Of a DNA stretch of 7,771 bases, positions 1 to 6,761 are shown one piece after another (the first letter of the stretch is position 1; each line of letters opens with the position of its first letter). The DNA is taken from contig JAKFEY010000102.1 in the NCBI GenBank assembly GCA_036675475.1, positions 1 to 7,771 of the forward strand, written 5' to 3'. Source of the stretch: JALYRV01 sp036675475. Lineage in GTDB: Bacteria; Acidobacteriota; Vicinamibacteria; Vicinamibacterales; SCN-69-37. A program made the translations under genes and the position numbers. The notes under the pieces were generated by a model that made no database searches, was not told the origin of the DNA, and was given only the letters and a program-made list of their open reading frames with translations.

Positions 1-1208
1 GACGTGCCGTGCACCGTGTGCGGGCCGATGCCGTGCAGCATCTCGTGCATCAGGATGTGCGTAAAGAACGCGTCGAACGACACGCGCCCCTGGTCGGCCG
101 GGGTCAGCGCGACCTTCGAAATCGGCACCAGCACCTTGTTGAACTTCGCCTCCTGCACGTTCTTGAGCATCACGCGCTTCGAACCCTTTTCCCGAATCAC
201 CCGATCGTCGTTCGGCAAATTGAATGCCGCGGTCTGCACGCCGCGATTCGCGTCGCCGGCCGTGAACACGACGTTGACGACGCGGATGGGCGCGAGCGCG
301 CCGAGTTTCGGATTGCGGTACGTCGGGTCGAACGGCAGGTTGTCTTCGAGCTTCTGCAGATGGCTGCCGAACGTCGACAGCTTCTTCGTCTCCGCATCGT
401 CACGCAGTGTGATGAAGGCTTCGAAGGCCGCCTTGTAGTTGAACCACTCGTCTTCGTACACCTCGTACGGCCCGATGGTGGGCTCGATCGTCGCGTCGAG
501 CTCCATCCAGGCAACGTCGCTCGCGTAGTAGTCGTTGGTGAGAAACGCCGCGGCGCGCGCGTCCAGATATTTCTTCAGCGTCGGCTGGGTGGTGAGCGCA
601 GCGGCTTCGCGCAGCAGCGCGGCGGCGCGCACGACGGAGTTCTGGTACTCCTGGCTGTACGGCACCTGCGTGAGCTTGCCGTCGGGCGTGCGGCGAATCG
701 TCGTGAAGAAGCCCATGGCCGTCCGCTGCTCGGCCTCGGGCAGCGTGTCGATCCACTTCTCGATTTCTTCCTTCGTGGCGTCGGCCGGGTAGAAATTTGC
801 CATCGGGGGCTTGGCCGGCACACCGGGGATGAACGGCGCGTCGTGATCCAGGCGCGACCACGGCCCCTTGTTGATCAGGAAATAGTGCAGGCGGGCCTGT
901 CCGAGGGGCGTGCGGTCGGCCGCCAGCTGTACCAGTAGCGACGGATTGCCGGCCCACACCTGCTGCAGGAACAGCCCGTCCATCAGGCGGGCCGCCTCAA
1001 CCATCTTTGCGAGCGCCGCCTGCTCGGCGGCGGGCAGGGCGCTGACATGCGCGCCAATCTCGACGGGTGCGAACCGGGAAATCATCTGCTGAAGCTGCTG
1101 TTCTGTAGGCATTTGCTGGGGCCGTTCCGGCTGCTGCTGAGCGGCGGTGCCGGTGCCGATAAGTCCTGCGAAAAGTGTCATTCCGGCCAGTTGTGTGACT
1201 CGCGTCAT
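1..1208 (-). CDS. Secreted M49-family (DPP III-like) zinc metallopeptidase, N-terminal part, runs off the left edge
   Basis: The frame is open from an ATG at 1208 to the window edge, giving about 402 residues without a stop; the C-terminus lies outside. Residues 1-23 look like a Sec signal peptide with likely cleavage after TAA (A23), and no lipobox cysteine, so export to the periplasm or beyond is inferred. Motifs recalled as typical of M49 are visible: GPW (115-117), NFYP (138-141), IEPTIGPYEVYED (241-253) and GDANRGVQTAAFNLPND (318-334). The zinc-site motif HEMLH is at residues 388-392 (positions 33-47), with His388 and His392 as predicted zinc ligands and Glu389 catalytic. This is the five-residue HExxH form found in some bacterial and Nudix-associated M49 proteins, not the HELLGH form of eukaryotic DPP III. 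The second zinc-ligand motif (EExxA type) should lie in the missing part. The likely role is removal of dipeptides from peptide N-termini, although family members with other activities exist. It is transcribed divergently from aceE. The family call is strong; the exact substrate is unknown. Confidence 0.88.
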   Translation of the reverse strand, partial: MTRVTQLAGMTLFAGLIGTGTAAQQQPERPQQMPTEQQLQQMISRFAPVEIGAHVSALPAAEQAALAKMVEAARLMDGLFLQQVWAGNPSLLVQLAADRTPLGQARLHYFLINKGPWSRLDHDAPFIPGVPAKPPMANFYPADATKEEIEKWIDTLPEAEQRTAMGFFTTIRRTPDGKLTQVPYSQEYQNSVVRAAALLREAAALTTQPTLKKYLDARAAAFLTNDYYASDVAWMELDATIEPTIGPYEVYEDEWFNYKAAFEAFITLRDDAETKKLSTFGSHLQKLEDNLPFDPTYRNPKLGALAPIRVVNVVFTAGDANRGVQTAAFNLPNDDRVIREKGSKRVMLKNVQEAKFNKVLVPISKVALTPADQGRVSFDAFFTHILMHEMLHGIGPHTVHGT

Positions 1209-1248
1209 GCCGTCAGTTTACAATTGGAAGGATCTATAGGCCCACTTC
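1209..1248. promoter_or_regulatory. Divergent intergenic spacer between the peptidase gene and aceE
   Basis: These 40 bases are all that separates the two divergent start codons, so promoter elements for both genes must lie here or inside the opposing coding sequences. The spacer is clearly more AT-rich than its surroundings. A TATAGG at 1235-1240 is a possible -10 box for aceE, but it sits only 8 bases before the ATG and has no convincing -35 partner. A purine run, GGAAGGA (1226-1232), lies 16 bases before the aceE ATG, farther than a normal Shine-Dalgarno. On the minus strand, AATTGTAAA (1225-1217) repeats the heptamer seen in the aceE-aceF spacer. No regulator binding site (for example a PdhR-type palindrome) is recognisable. 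That the promoters are here is inference from layout, not from a good consensus match. Confidence 0.35.
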
Positions 1249-3930
1249 ATGAAGAACATTGCCCCGAAAGACGCCGCCGCCCTCGAGTCGCTCGAAACCC
1301 GTGAATGGCTCGATTCGCTCGACTATGTTGTCAACCAGGGTGACCAGGACCGCGTCATCCGCCTGATTTACGCGCTGCGCAACCGCGCGCGCGCCCACGG
1401 CATCCGCGTCCCGTTTACGGCGACGACGCCGTATATCAACACCATCACGGCCGAGGAGCAGGTGCCGGTGCCGGGCAGCAGCGAGATCGAGCGCCGCATC
1501 AAGAGCCTCGTCCGCTGGAACGCGCTGGCCATGGTCGTGCGCGCCAACCGGCAGTCGGAAGGCATCGGCGGCCACATCTCGACGTACGCCTCCGCCGCGA
1601 CGCTGTACGAAGTGGGCTTCAATCACTTCTTCCGCGGCAAGGAGGCCGGCGCCGACGCCGACGTGATCTACTTCCAGGGCCACGCGTCGCCGGGCATCTA
1701 TGGCCGCGCGTTTCTCGAAGGGCGCATCTCGAAGGAGACGCTCGAAAACTTCCGCCACGAGCTCGCGCCGGGCGGCGGCCTGTCGTCGTATCCGCACCCG
1801 TGGCTGATGCCCGACTTCTGGGAATATCCCACGGTGTCGATGGGGCTCGGCCCCATCATGGCGATCTATCACGCGCGGTTCCTGCGCTATCTCGAGGATC
1901 GCGGCCTCAAGCAGAAGGGCACCGGCAAGGTGATCTGCTTCATGGGCGACGGCGAGACCGACGAGCCCGAATCGCTCGGCGCCATCACGCTCGCGTCGCG
2001 CGAGAAGCTCGACAACCTGATCTTCGTCATCAACTGCAACCTGCAGCGGCTCGACGGCCCGGTGCGCGGCAACGGCCAGATCATCCAGGAGCTCGAAGCC
2101 GCCTTCCGCGGCGCGGGCTGGAACTGCATCAAGGTGATCTGGGGCCGCGAGTGGGACGCGCTGCTCGCGAAGGACAAGGACGGCCTGCTCGTCAAGCGCA
2201 TGGGCGAGATCGTCGACGGCCAGTACCAGAAGTACGCGGTCGAGGGTGGCGAGTACACGCGCAAGCACTTCTGGGGCGCGGATCCGCGGCTGCTCGACAT
2301 GGTCAAGCACCTCTCGGACGATGAGCTCGCCAAGATGCGGCTCGGCGGCCACGATCCCGAGAAGGTCTACAACGCGTATCGCGCGGCGTACGAACCCACC
2401 GGCCAGCCCACCGTGATTCTCGCGCGCACCATCAAGGGCTACGGCCTGGGTGAAGCGGGCGAGGGCAAGAACATCACGCACCAGCAGAAGAAGATGAACG
2501 ACGAGGACCTGAAGCTGTTCCGCACGCGCTTCGGGATCCCGATCTCCGACGAGCAGATCGCCGAGATGCCGTTCTACCGGCCGTCGGACGACAGCACCGA
2601 AATCAAGTACATGCTCGAGCGGCGCAAGGCGCTTGGCGGCCCCGTGCCGCGGCGCGTCGTGAAGGCCGAGCCGATCAAGCCGGACCTCGAGCCGCTCTTC
2701 GAGGAGTTCTACAAGGGCACCGAAGGCCGCAAGGCGTCGACCACGATGGTGTTCGTGCGCATGCTGTCGAAGCTGCTGCGCGACAAGGATCTCGGCAAGC
2801 TCGTGGTGCCGATCGTGCCCGACGAGGCCCGCACGTTCGGCATGGAGGCGCTGTTCCGCGCGGTCGGCATCTACGCGCACGGCGGCCAGTTGTACGAGCC
2901 GGTCGACATGGACACGCTCCTCTATTACAAGGAAGCGAAGGACGGCCAGATTCTCGAGGAAGGCATCACCGAGGCCGGCTCGATGTCGTCGTTCATCGCG
3001 GCGGGCACGGCGTACGCCTCGCACGGCGTCAACACGATCCCGTTCTTCATCTACTACTCGATGTTCGGCTTCCAGCGCATCGGCGACCTGATCTGGGCCG
3101 CCGCCGACTCGCGCTGCCGCGGGTTCCTGCTCGGCGGCACGTCGGGACGGACGACGCTGGCGGGCGAGGGGCTGCAGCACCAGGACGGCCACAGCCACGT
3201 GCTGTCGAGCACGGTGCCCAACTGCCTGTCGTACGACCCGGCGTTCGCGTACGAGCTGGCGGTCATCATTCAGGACGGCATCCGCCGGATGTACGGCGAG
3301 GGGGAGAGCATCTTCTATTACCTCACCGTCATGAACGAGCAGTACGAGCAGCCGGCGATGCCGAAGGGCGCGCGCGAGGGCATCCTCAAGGGGCTCTACA
3401 AGTACAAGGCGTCGGAGGCGAAGGGTAAAGGCATCAAGGCGAAGGCGCAGCTGATGGGCAGCGGCGCGATCCTCAACGAGGTGATTGCCGCGGCCGCGCT
3501 GCTCGAGAAGTACGGGGTCGCCGCCGACATCTGGAGCGCCACCAGCTATACGCAGCTCTATCGCGACGCGCACGACGCGGAGCGGTGGAACCGCCTGCAT
3601 CCCACCGAGAAGGCGCGCGTGCCGTACGTGACCGAATGCTTTACCGGCGCCGGCGATGTGGTCATTGCGGCCTCGGACTACATGAAGAGCCTGCCCGACA
3701 TGATTTCGCGCTGGGTGCCGCAGCCCATGGAAACGCTCGGCACCGACGGCTTCGGCCGCAGCGAAGACCGCGGCGCGCTGCGCGAGTTCTTCGAGGTCAA
3801 CGCGAAGCACATCACGCTCGCCACGCTCGAGGCGCTGGCGCGTCAGGGCAAGATCGACGCGTCGGTGGCCGCGCAGGCGATCAAGGACCTGGGGATCAAC
3901 CCCGACAAGCTCAATCCCACTCGAAGCTGA
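1249..3930 (+). CDS. aceE: Pyruvate dehydrogenase E1 component, homodimeric AceE type
   Basis: The product is an 893-residue ThDP enzyme that decarboxylates pyruvate and reductively acetylates the lipoyl group of E2. The length is close to E. coli AceE (887 aa) and the two align by eye along almost their whole length. Visible active-site features are His109 and His145 (equivalent to E. coli His106 and His142), the ThDP/Mg motif GDGETDEPE at 233-241 with predicted Mg ligands Asp234 and Asn264 (in NCNLQRLDGP), the mobile-loop His411 in GEGKNITHQ, Glu575 (equivalent to Glu571, which activates the ThDP pyrimidine) and His644 in GEGLQHQDGHSH. None is substituted. The ATG at 1249 gives an N-terminus matching the family (SLETREWLDSLDYV, like the E. 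coli IETRDWLQAIESV region); no clear Shine-Dalgarno precedes it. It is the first gene of the operon, 20 bp before aceF. It belongs to the single-chain E1 class, not the alpha/beta class. The identification is very secure. Confidence 0.98.
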   Translation: MKNIAPKDAAALESLETREWLDSLDYVVNQGDQDRVIRLIYALRNRARAHGIRVPFTATTPYINTITAEEQVPVPGSSEIERRIKSLVRWNALAMVVRANRQSEGIGGHISTYASAATLYEVGFNHFFRGKEAGADADVIYFQGHASPGIYGRAFLEGRISKETLENFRHELAPGGGLSSYPHPWLMPDFWEYPTVSMGLGPIMAIYHARFLRYLEDRGLKQKGTGKVICFMGDGETDEPESLGAITLASREKLDNLIFVINCNLQRLDGPVRGNGQIIQELEAAFRGAGWNCIKVIWGREWDALLAKDKDGLLVKRMGEIVDGQYQKYAVEGGEYTRKHFWGADPRLLDMVKHLSDDELAKMRLGGHDPEKVYNAYRAAYEPTGQPTVILARTIKGYGLGEAGEGKNITHQQKKMNDEDLKLFRTRFGIPISDEQIAEMPFYRPSDDSTEIKYMLERRKALGGPVPRRVVKAEPIKPDLEPLFEEFYKGTEGRKASTTMVFVRMLSKLLRDKDLGKLVVPIVPDEARTFGMEALFRAVGIYAHGGQLYEPVDMDTLLYYKEAKDGQILEEGITEAGSMSSFIAAGTAYASHGVNTIPFFIYYSMFGFQRIGDLIWAAADSRCRGFLLGGTSGRTTLAGEGLQHQDGHSHVLSSTVPNCLSYDPAFAYELAVIIQDGIRRMYGEGESIFYYLTVMNEQYEQPAMPKGAREGILKGLYKYKASEAKGKGIKAKAQLMGSGAILNEVIAAAALLEKYGVAADIWSATSYTQLYRDAHDAERWNRLHPTEKARVPYVTECFTGAGDVVIAASDYMKSLPDMISRWVPQPMETLGTDGFGRSEDRGALREFFEVNAKHITLATLEALARQGKIDASVAAQAIKDLGINPDKLNPTRS

Positions 3931-3950
3931 ATTGTAGATTGTAAATTTCG
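3931..3950 (+). repeat. AT-rich heptamer repeat forming the whole aceE-aceF spacer
   Basis: The entire 20-bp gap between the aceE stop and the aceF start consists of two tandem heptamers, ATTGTAG (3931-3937) and ATTGTAA (3938-3944), followed by ATTTCG. It holds only four G/C bases in a GC-rich region and has no Shine-Dalgarno-like purine run before the aceF ATG. The 8-mer ATTGTAAA (3938-3945) recurs in inverse orientation at 1217-1224, in the spacer upstream of aceE. The repeats are plainly visible. A role as an unstructured ribosome landing site, or as a copy of a dispersed simple repeat, is inference. Confidence 0.5.
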
Positions 3951-5333
3951 ATGGCCAACGACCTCAAACTTCCTGACATTGGCGAGAACGTCGCCGGCGG
4001 CGACGTGGTGCGCATCCTCGTCAACACGGGCGACACGATCACGAAGGATCAACCCGTCCTCGAGCTCGAAACCGACAAGGCCACGATCGAAGTGCCGTCC
4101 GATCAGGACGGCACGATCACGGAGATCAAGGTCAAGCAGGGCGAGAAGGTCAAGGTTGGCCAGGTCGTCATGACGCTTACCGACGGTGCCTCGGCGGCGC
4201 CGAAGGCAGAGGGGAAAAAGCCGCAAGACGAAAGCCCGAAGCCGGAAGAGAAGACTGAAGACGCAAGACTGAAGACGAAAGAGAAAGACCAGCCGGCCGA
4301 GGCTCAGCCTGAAACGAAAGCTGAGCCCGAGAAGGTCGTCGATATTGCTTCCCGCACGAAGCCTGCGGCGAAAGCGGCGGAGGCTCCGGCGGCGGCCGCC
4401 GGCGGCGGCGAGGTGATCGCGCCCACCGCGTCGAGCAAAGTTGGCGCCGCGCCGTCCGTGCGGCGCATGGCGCGCGAGCTGGGCGTCGACATCACGCGCG
4501 TGTCGGGCACGGGCCCGGGCGGCCGTGTTGGGGCCGACGATGTGCAGGGGTATGTGAAGGCGGCGATGGAAGGCGGCGGGCCGCGCGGAGGCGGGCTGGC
4601 GCAGGCTGCGCCGCTGCCCGACTTCTCGAAGTGGGGCGCCGTCGAGCGCAAGCCGATGTCGAACATCCGCCGCAAGACGGCGGAGCATCTGTCGGCGGCG
4701 TGGAACACGATTCCGCACGTCACGCAGCACGACAAGGCCGACATCACGGAGTTCGAGGCGCTGCGCCGGAAGCACGGCCCGGCGGTGGAGAAGGCGGGCG
4801 GCAAGCTCACCATCACCGCGGTGCTGCTGAAGGTGGTGGCCGCCGCGATCCGGAAATTCCCGCAGTTCGCCTCGTCGGTCGACGGCGACTCCATCGTCTA
4901 CAAGAGCTACACGCACGTCGGCGTGGCCGTGGACACGCAGTACGGCTTGCTCGTGCCGGTGCTTCGCGACGTCGATCGCAAGTCGATCACCGACCTGTCG
5001 GTGGAGCTCGCGCAGCTGTCCGAGAAGGCGCGCGGCAAGAAGCTCGGCCTCGACGAGATGTCGGGCGGCGTCTTCACCATCACGAACCTTGGCGGCATCG
5101 GCGGCACGTCGTTCACGCCGATCGTCAATCACCCGGAAGTCGCGATTCTCGGCGTGTCGCGCGCCGTCATGGAGCCCGTGTGGGCCGGTGGCGAGGGCGA
5201 CGGCTTCGAAGCCCGGATGATGATGCCGCTGTCGCTGTCGTACGACCATCGCGTGATTGACGGCGCCGACGCCGCGCGCTTCCTGCGCTTCGTGTGCGAC
5301 GCGGTCGAAAACCCTTTGCTGATTAGTCTCTGA
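3951..5333 (+). CDS. aceF: Pyruvate dehydrogenase E2, dihydrolipoyllysine acetyltransferase
   Basis: This 460-residue core subunit takes the acetyl group from E1 on a lipoyl-lysine arm and transfers it to CoA. Domain order is one N-terminal lipoyl domain (about 1-76; lipoylated Lys43 in ETDKATIEV), a long flexible linker (about 77-166), a peripheral-subunit-binding domain (about 167-202, APSVRRMARELGVDITRVSG), a short second linker, then the acetyltransferase domain (about 231-460). That domain ends with the catalytic motif DHRVIDG, His433 and Asp437 included. E. coli AceF has three lipoyl domains and about 630 residues, so this is a one-lipoyl version, common elsewhere. The linker is odd: residues about 84-127 are Lys/Glu-rich and encoded by lower-GC purine-rich DNA with out-of-frame repeats, followed by a more usual Ala/Gly/Pro stretch. 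The start lacks a Shine-Dalgarno, and translation probably depends on ribosomes finishing aceE 20 bp upstream. The E2 call is secure, and pyruvate specificity follows from aceE next door. Confidence 0.96.
   Translation: MANDLKLPDIGENVAGGDVVRILVNTGDTITKDQPVLELETDKATIEVPSDQDGTITEIKVKQGEKVKVGQVVMTLTDGASAAPKAEGKKPQDESPKPEEKTEDARLKTKEKDQPAEAQPETKAEPEKVVDIASRTKPAAKAAEAPAAAAGGGEVIAPTASSKVGAAPSVRRMARELGVDITRVSGTGPGGRVGADDVQGYVKAAMEGGGPRGGGLAQAAPLPDFSKWGAVERKPMSNIRRKTAEHLSAAWNTIPHVTQHDKADITEFEALRRKHGPAVEKAGGKLTITAVLLKVVAAAIRKFPQFASSVDGDSIVYKSYTHVGVAVDTQYGLLVPVLRDVDRKSITDLSVELAQLSEKARGKKLGLDEMSGGVFTITNLGGIGGTSFTPIVNHPEVAILGVSRAVMEPVWAGGEGDGFEARMMMPLSLSYDHRVIDGADAARFLRFVCDAVENPLLISL
4092..4114 (+). repeat. 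Perfect 9-bp inverted repeat (hairpin) inside the aceF lipoyl domain coding region
   Basis: GTGCCGTCC (4092-4100) and GGACGGCAC (4106-4114) are exact reverse complements separated by the 5-base loop GATCA, so the mRNA could form a strong GC-rich stem-loop. It begins 12 bases after the codon of the lipoylated Lys43 (4077-4079) and encodes the conserved VPSDQDGT segment. There is no following T-run, so it is not an intrinsic terminator. It may simply be a by-product of codon choice in a conserved motif. Confidence 0.5.
4251..4277 (+). repeat. Tandem 14-bp-period direct repeat in the aceF linker, read in two frames
   Basis: AAGACTGAAGACG occurs at 4251-4263 and again at 4265-4277, a period of 14 bases. 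Because 14 is not a multiple of three, the first copy is read as K-T-E-D and the second, in another frame, as R-L-K-T. A related 10-mer, AAGACGAAAG, occurs at 4225-4234 and 4272-4281. The surrounding stretch (4211-4290) is about 52 percent G+C by hand count and strongly purine-rich on the coding strand. The aceF frame stays open throughout, so the repeat is tolerated in a flexible linker. Confidence 0.65.
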
Positions 5334-6748
5334 TGTCGAAAAACATTGCTGTCATCGGCGCGGGCCCGGGTGGGTACGCCGCCGCGTTCTATGCCGCCGA
5401 CCTGGGCATGCAGGTCACGCTGATCGATCCCGAGCTCAATCCCGGCGGCGTGTGCCTCTATCGCGGCTGCATCCCGTCAAAGGCGCTGCTGCACGTGGCG
5501 AAAGTCATCGACGAGGCGGCGCACGCGCCCGCGTGGGGCGTCACGTTCGGCGAACCGAAGATCGACGTCGACAAGATGCGCGCCTTCAAGGACAGCGTCG
5601 TCCAGAAACTCACGGGCGGCAACGGGCAGCTGGTGAAGGCGCGCAAGATCACCTACATCCAGGGCATGGCGTCGTTCGTCGACGCGACGACGCTGGCGAT
5701 TGAACCGAAGGGCGGCGGCAAGGCGGAGAACAAACAGTTCGACGCGATCATCATTGCCACGGGATCGCATCCCACGAAGGTGCCGGGCATCTCGATTGAC
5801 AGCCCGAAGGTGCTCGACTCGACGTCGGCGCTGGACCTTCCCGACATCCCGAAGCGCCTGCTCGTCGTCGGCGGCGGCTACATCGGGCTCGAGCTGGGCT
5901 CCGTGTATGCGGCGCTCGGATCGAAAGTGTCGGTGGTCGAAATGACGGACGGCCTGCTGCAGGGCGCTGACCGCGATCTCGTCCGCTTCCTGCATCAGCG
6001 GCTCGAGAAGAAGTTCGAAGCGCTGATGTTCGAGACGAAAGTGCTCGAGGTGAAGGACGACAAGAAGGGCCTCACGGTCACGCTGCAGGCCAAGGACGGC
6101 ACGAAGCGCGAAGAGAGCTACGACCGGGTGCTCGTGTCGGTGGGCCGGCGCCCGAACTCGAAGATTGCCGGCCTCGACAAGACGAAGGTGCAGATCGACG
6201 AGAAGGGCTTCATCAAGTCAGGCCCGAATCGCCAGACCGGCGAGCCGACCATCTTCGTGATCGGCGACGTGGCGGGCGAGCCGATGCTGGCGCACAAGGC
6301 GTCGCACGAGGCGCGCGTCGCGGTTGAGGCGATCGAAGGGCAGAACGTTGCGTTCGAGCCGGCCGCGATTCCGGCCGTTGTCTTCACGGATCCGGAAATC
6401 GCGTGGGCGGGCCTCACCGAAACCGAAGCGCAGAAGGCCGGGCGCAAGGTGGAGATCGCGCGCTTCCCGTGGGCGGCCAGCGGCCGCGCCATCACGCTCG
6501 ATCGCACGGATGGCCTCACCAAGCTTGTCATCGATCCTGAAACCGAACGTGTGCTCGGCGTCGGCATCTGCGGCCCCGGCGCCGGCGAGCTGATCTCGGA
6601 AGGCGCGCTGGCCGTCGAGATGGCCGCGCTCGCCACCGACATCAAGCTCACCATTCATCCGCACCCCACCACGTCGGAGACGGTGATGGAGGCGGCCGAG
6701 ATCTTCTTCGGCCAGGCCACGCACGTCTACCGGCCGAAGAAGAAGTAA
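5333..6748 (+). CDS. lpdA: Dihydrolipoyl dehydrogenase (E3)
   Basis: This 471-residue flavoprotein reoxidises the dihydrolipoyl arm of E2 and passes electrons through a disulfide and FAD to NAD+. Visible motifs are the N-terminal FAD-binding GAGPGG (9-14), the redox-active pair Cys41 and Cys46 in GGVCLYRGCIPSK, the NAD-binding glycine motif GGGYIGLE (180-187), the second FAD contact IGDV with Asp312, and the C-terminal interface motif HPHPTTSE with His444 and Glu449, which form the catalytic dyad. Length is typical for the family (about 465-480 aa). The ATG overlaps the aceF stop by one base (TGATG, 5331-5335), a standard arrangement for translational coupling that also fixes the start. As the only E3 seen here and directly behind aceF, it presumably serves PDH. 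It may also serve 2-oxoglutarate dehydrogenase or the glycine cleavage system if the genome has no second copy. Confidence 0.97.
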   Translation: MSKNIAVIGAGPGGYAAAFYAADLGMQVTLIDPELNPGGVCLYRGCIPSKALLHVAKVIDEAAHAPAWGVTFGEPKIDVDKMRAFKDSVVQKLTGGNGQLVKARKITYIQGMASFVDATTLAIEPKGGGKAENKQFDAIIIATGSHPTKVPGISIDSPKVLDSTSALDLPDIPKRLLVVGGGYIGLELGSVYAALGSKVSVVEMTDGLLQGADRDLVRFLHQRLEKKFEALMFETKVLEVKDDKKGLTVTLQAKDGTKREESYDRVLVSVGRRPNSKIAGLDKTKVQIDEKGFIKSGPNRQTGEPTIFVIGDVAGEPMLAHKASHEARVAVEAIEGQNVAFEPAAIPAVVFTDPEIAWAGLTETEAQKAGRKVEIARFPWAASGRAITLDRTDGLTKLVIDPETERVLGVGICGPGAGELISEGALAVEMAALATDIKLTIHPHPTTSETVMEAAEIFFGQATHVYRPKKK

Positions 6749-6761
6749 CCGCCTGCTGCGC

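Noticed and set aside
9..938. A 309-codon plus-strand frame over the left end
   Set aside because: The minus strand here encodes the M49 peptidase with signal peptide and several family motifs. The plus-strand translation is Arg/Val/His-rich with no motif.
1235..1240. TATAGG as a firm aceE -10 promoter
   Set aside because: It lies only 8 bases before the start codon and no -35-like hexamer sits 16-18 bases upstream. It is kept only as a possibility within the spacer.
1234..3810. A very long (858-codon) open frame on the minus strand opposite aceE
   Set aside because: The sense strand encodes a near full-length match to AceE with every catalytic residue. The antisense translation is dominated by Arg, Ala, Val, Leu, His and Asp with no recognisable motif, as expected when GC-rich codon bias removes stops from the opposite strand.
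4390..4401. 12-bp GC palindrome CGGCGGCCGCCG
   Set aside because: It falls in Ala/Gly-rich linker codons (GCG, GCC, GGC), where such palindromes arise readily from codon composition.
3843..5249. A 468-codon minus-strand frame opposite aceF
   Set aside because: Same explanation: low-complexity Arg/His/Leu-rich translation, overlapping a secure aceF gene and spanning the aceE-aceF boundary.
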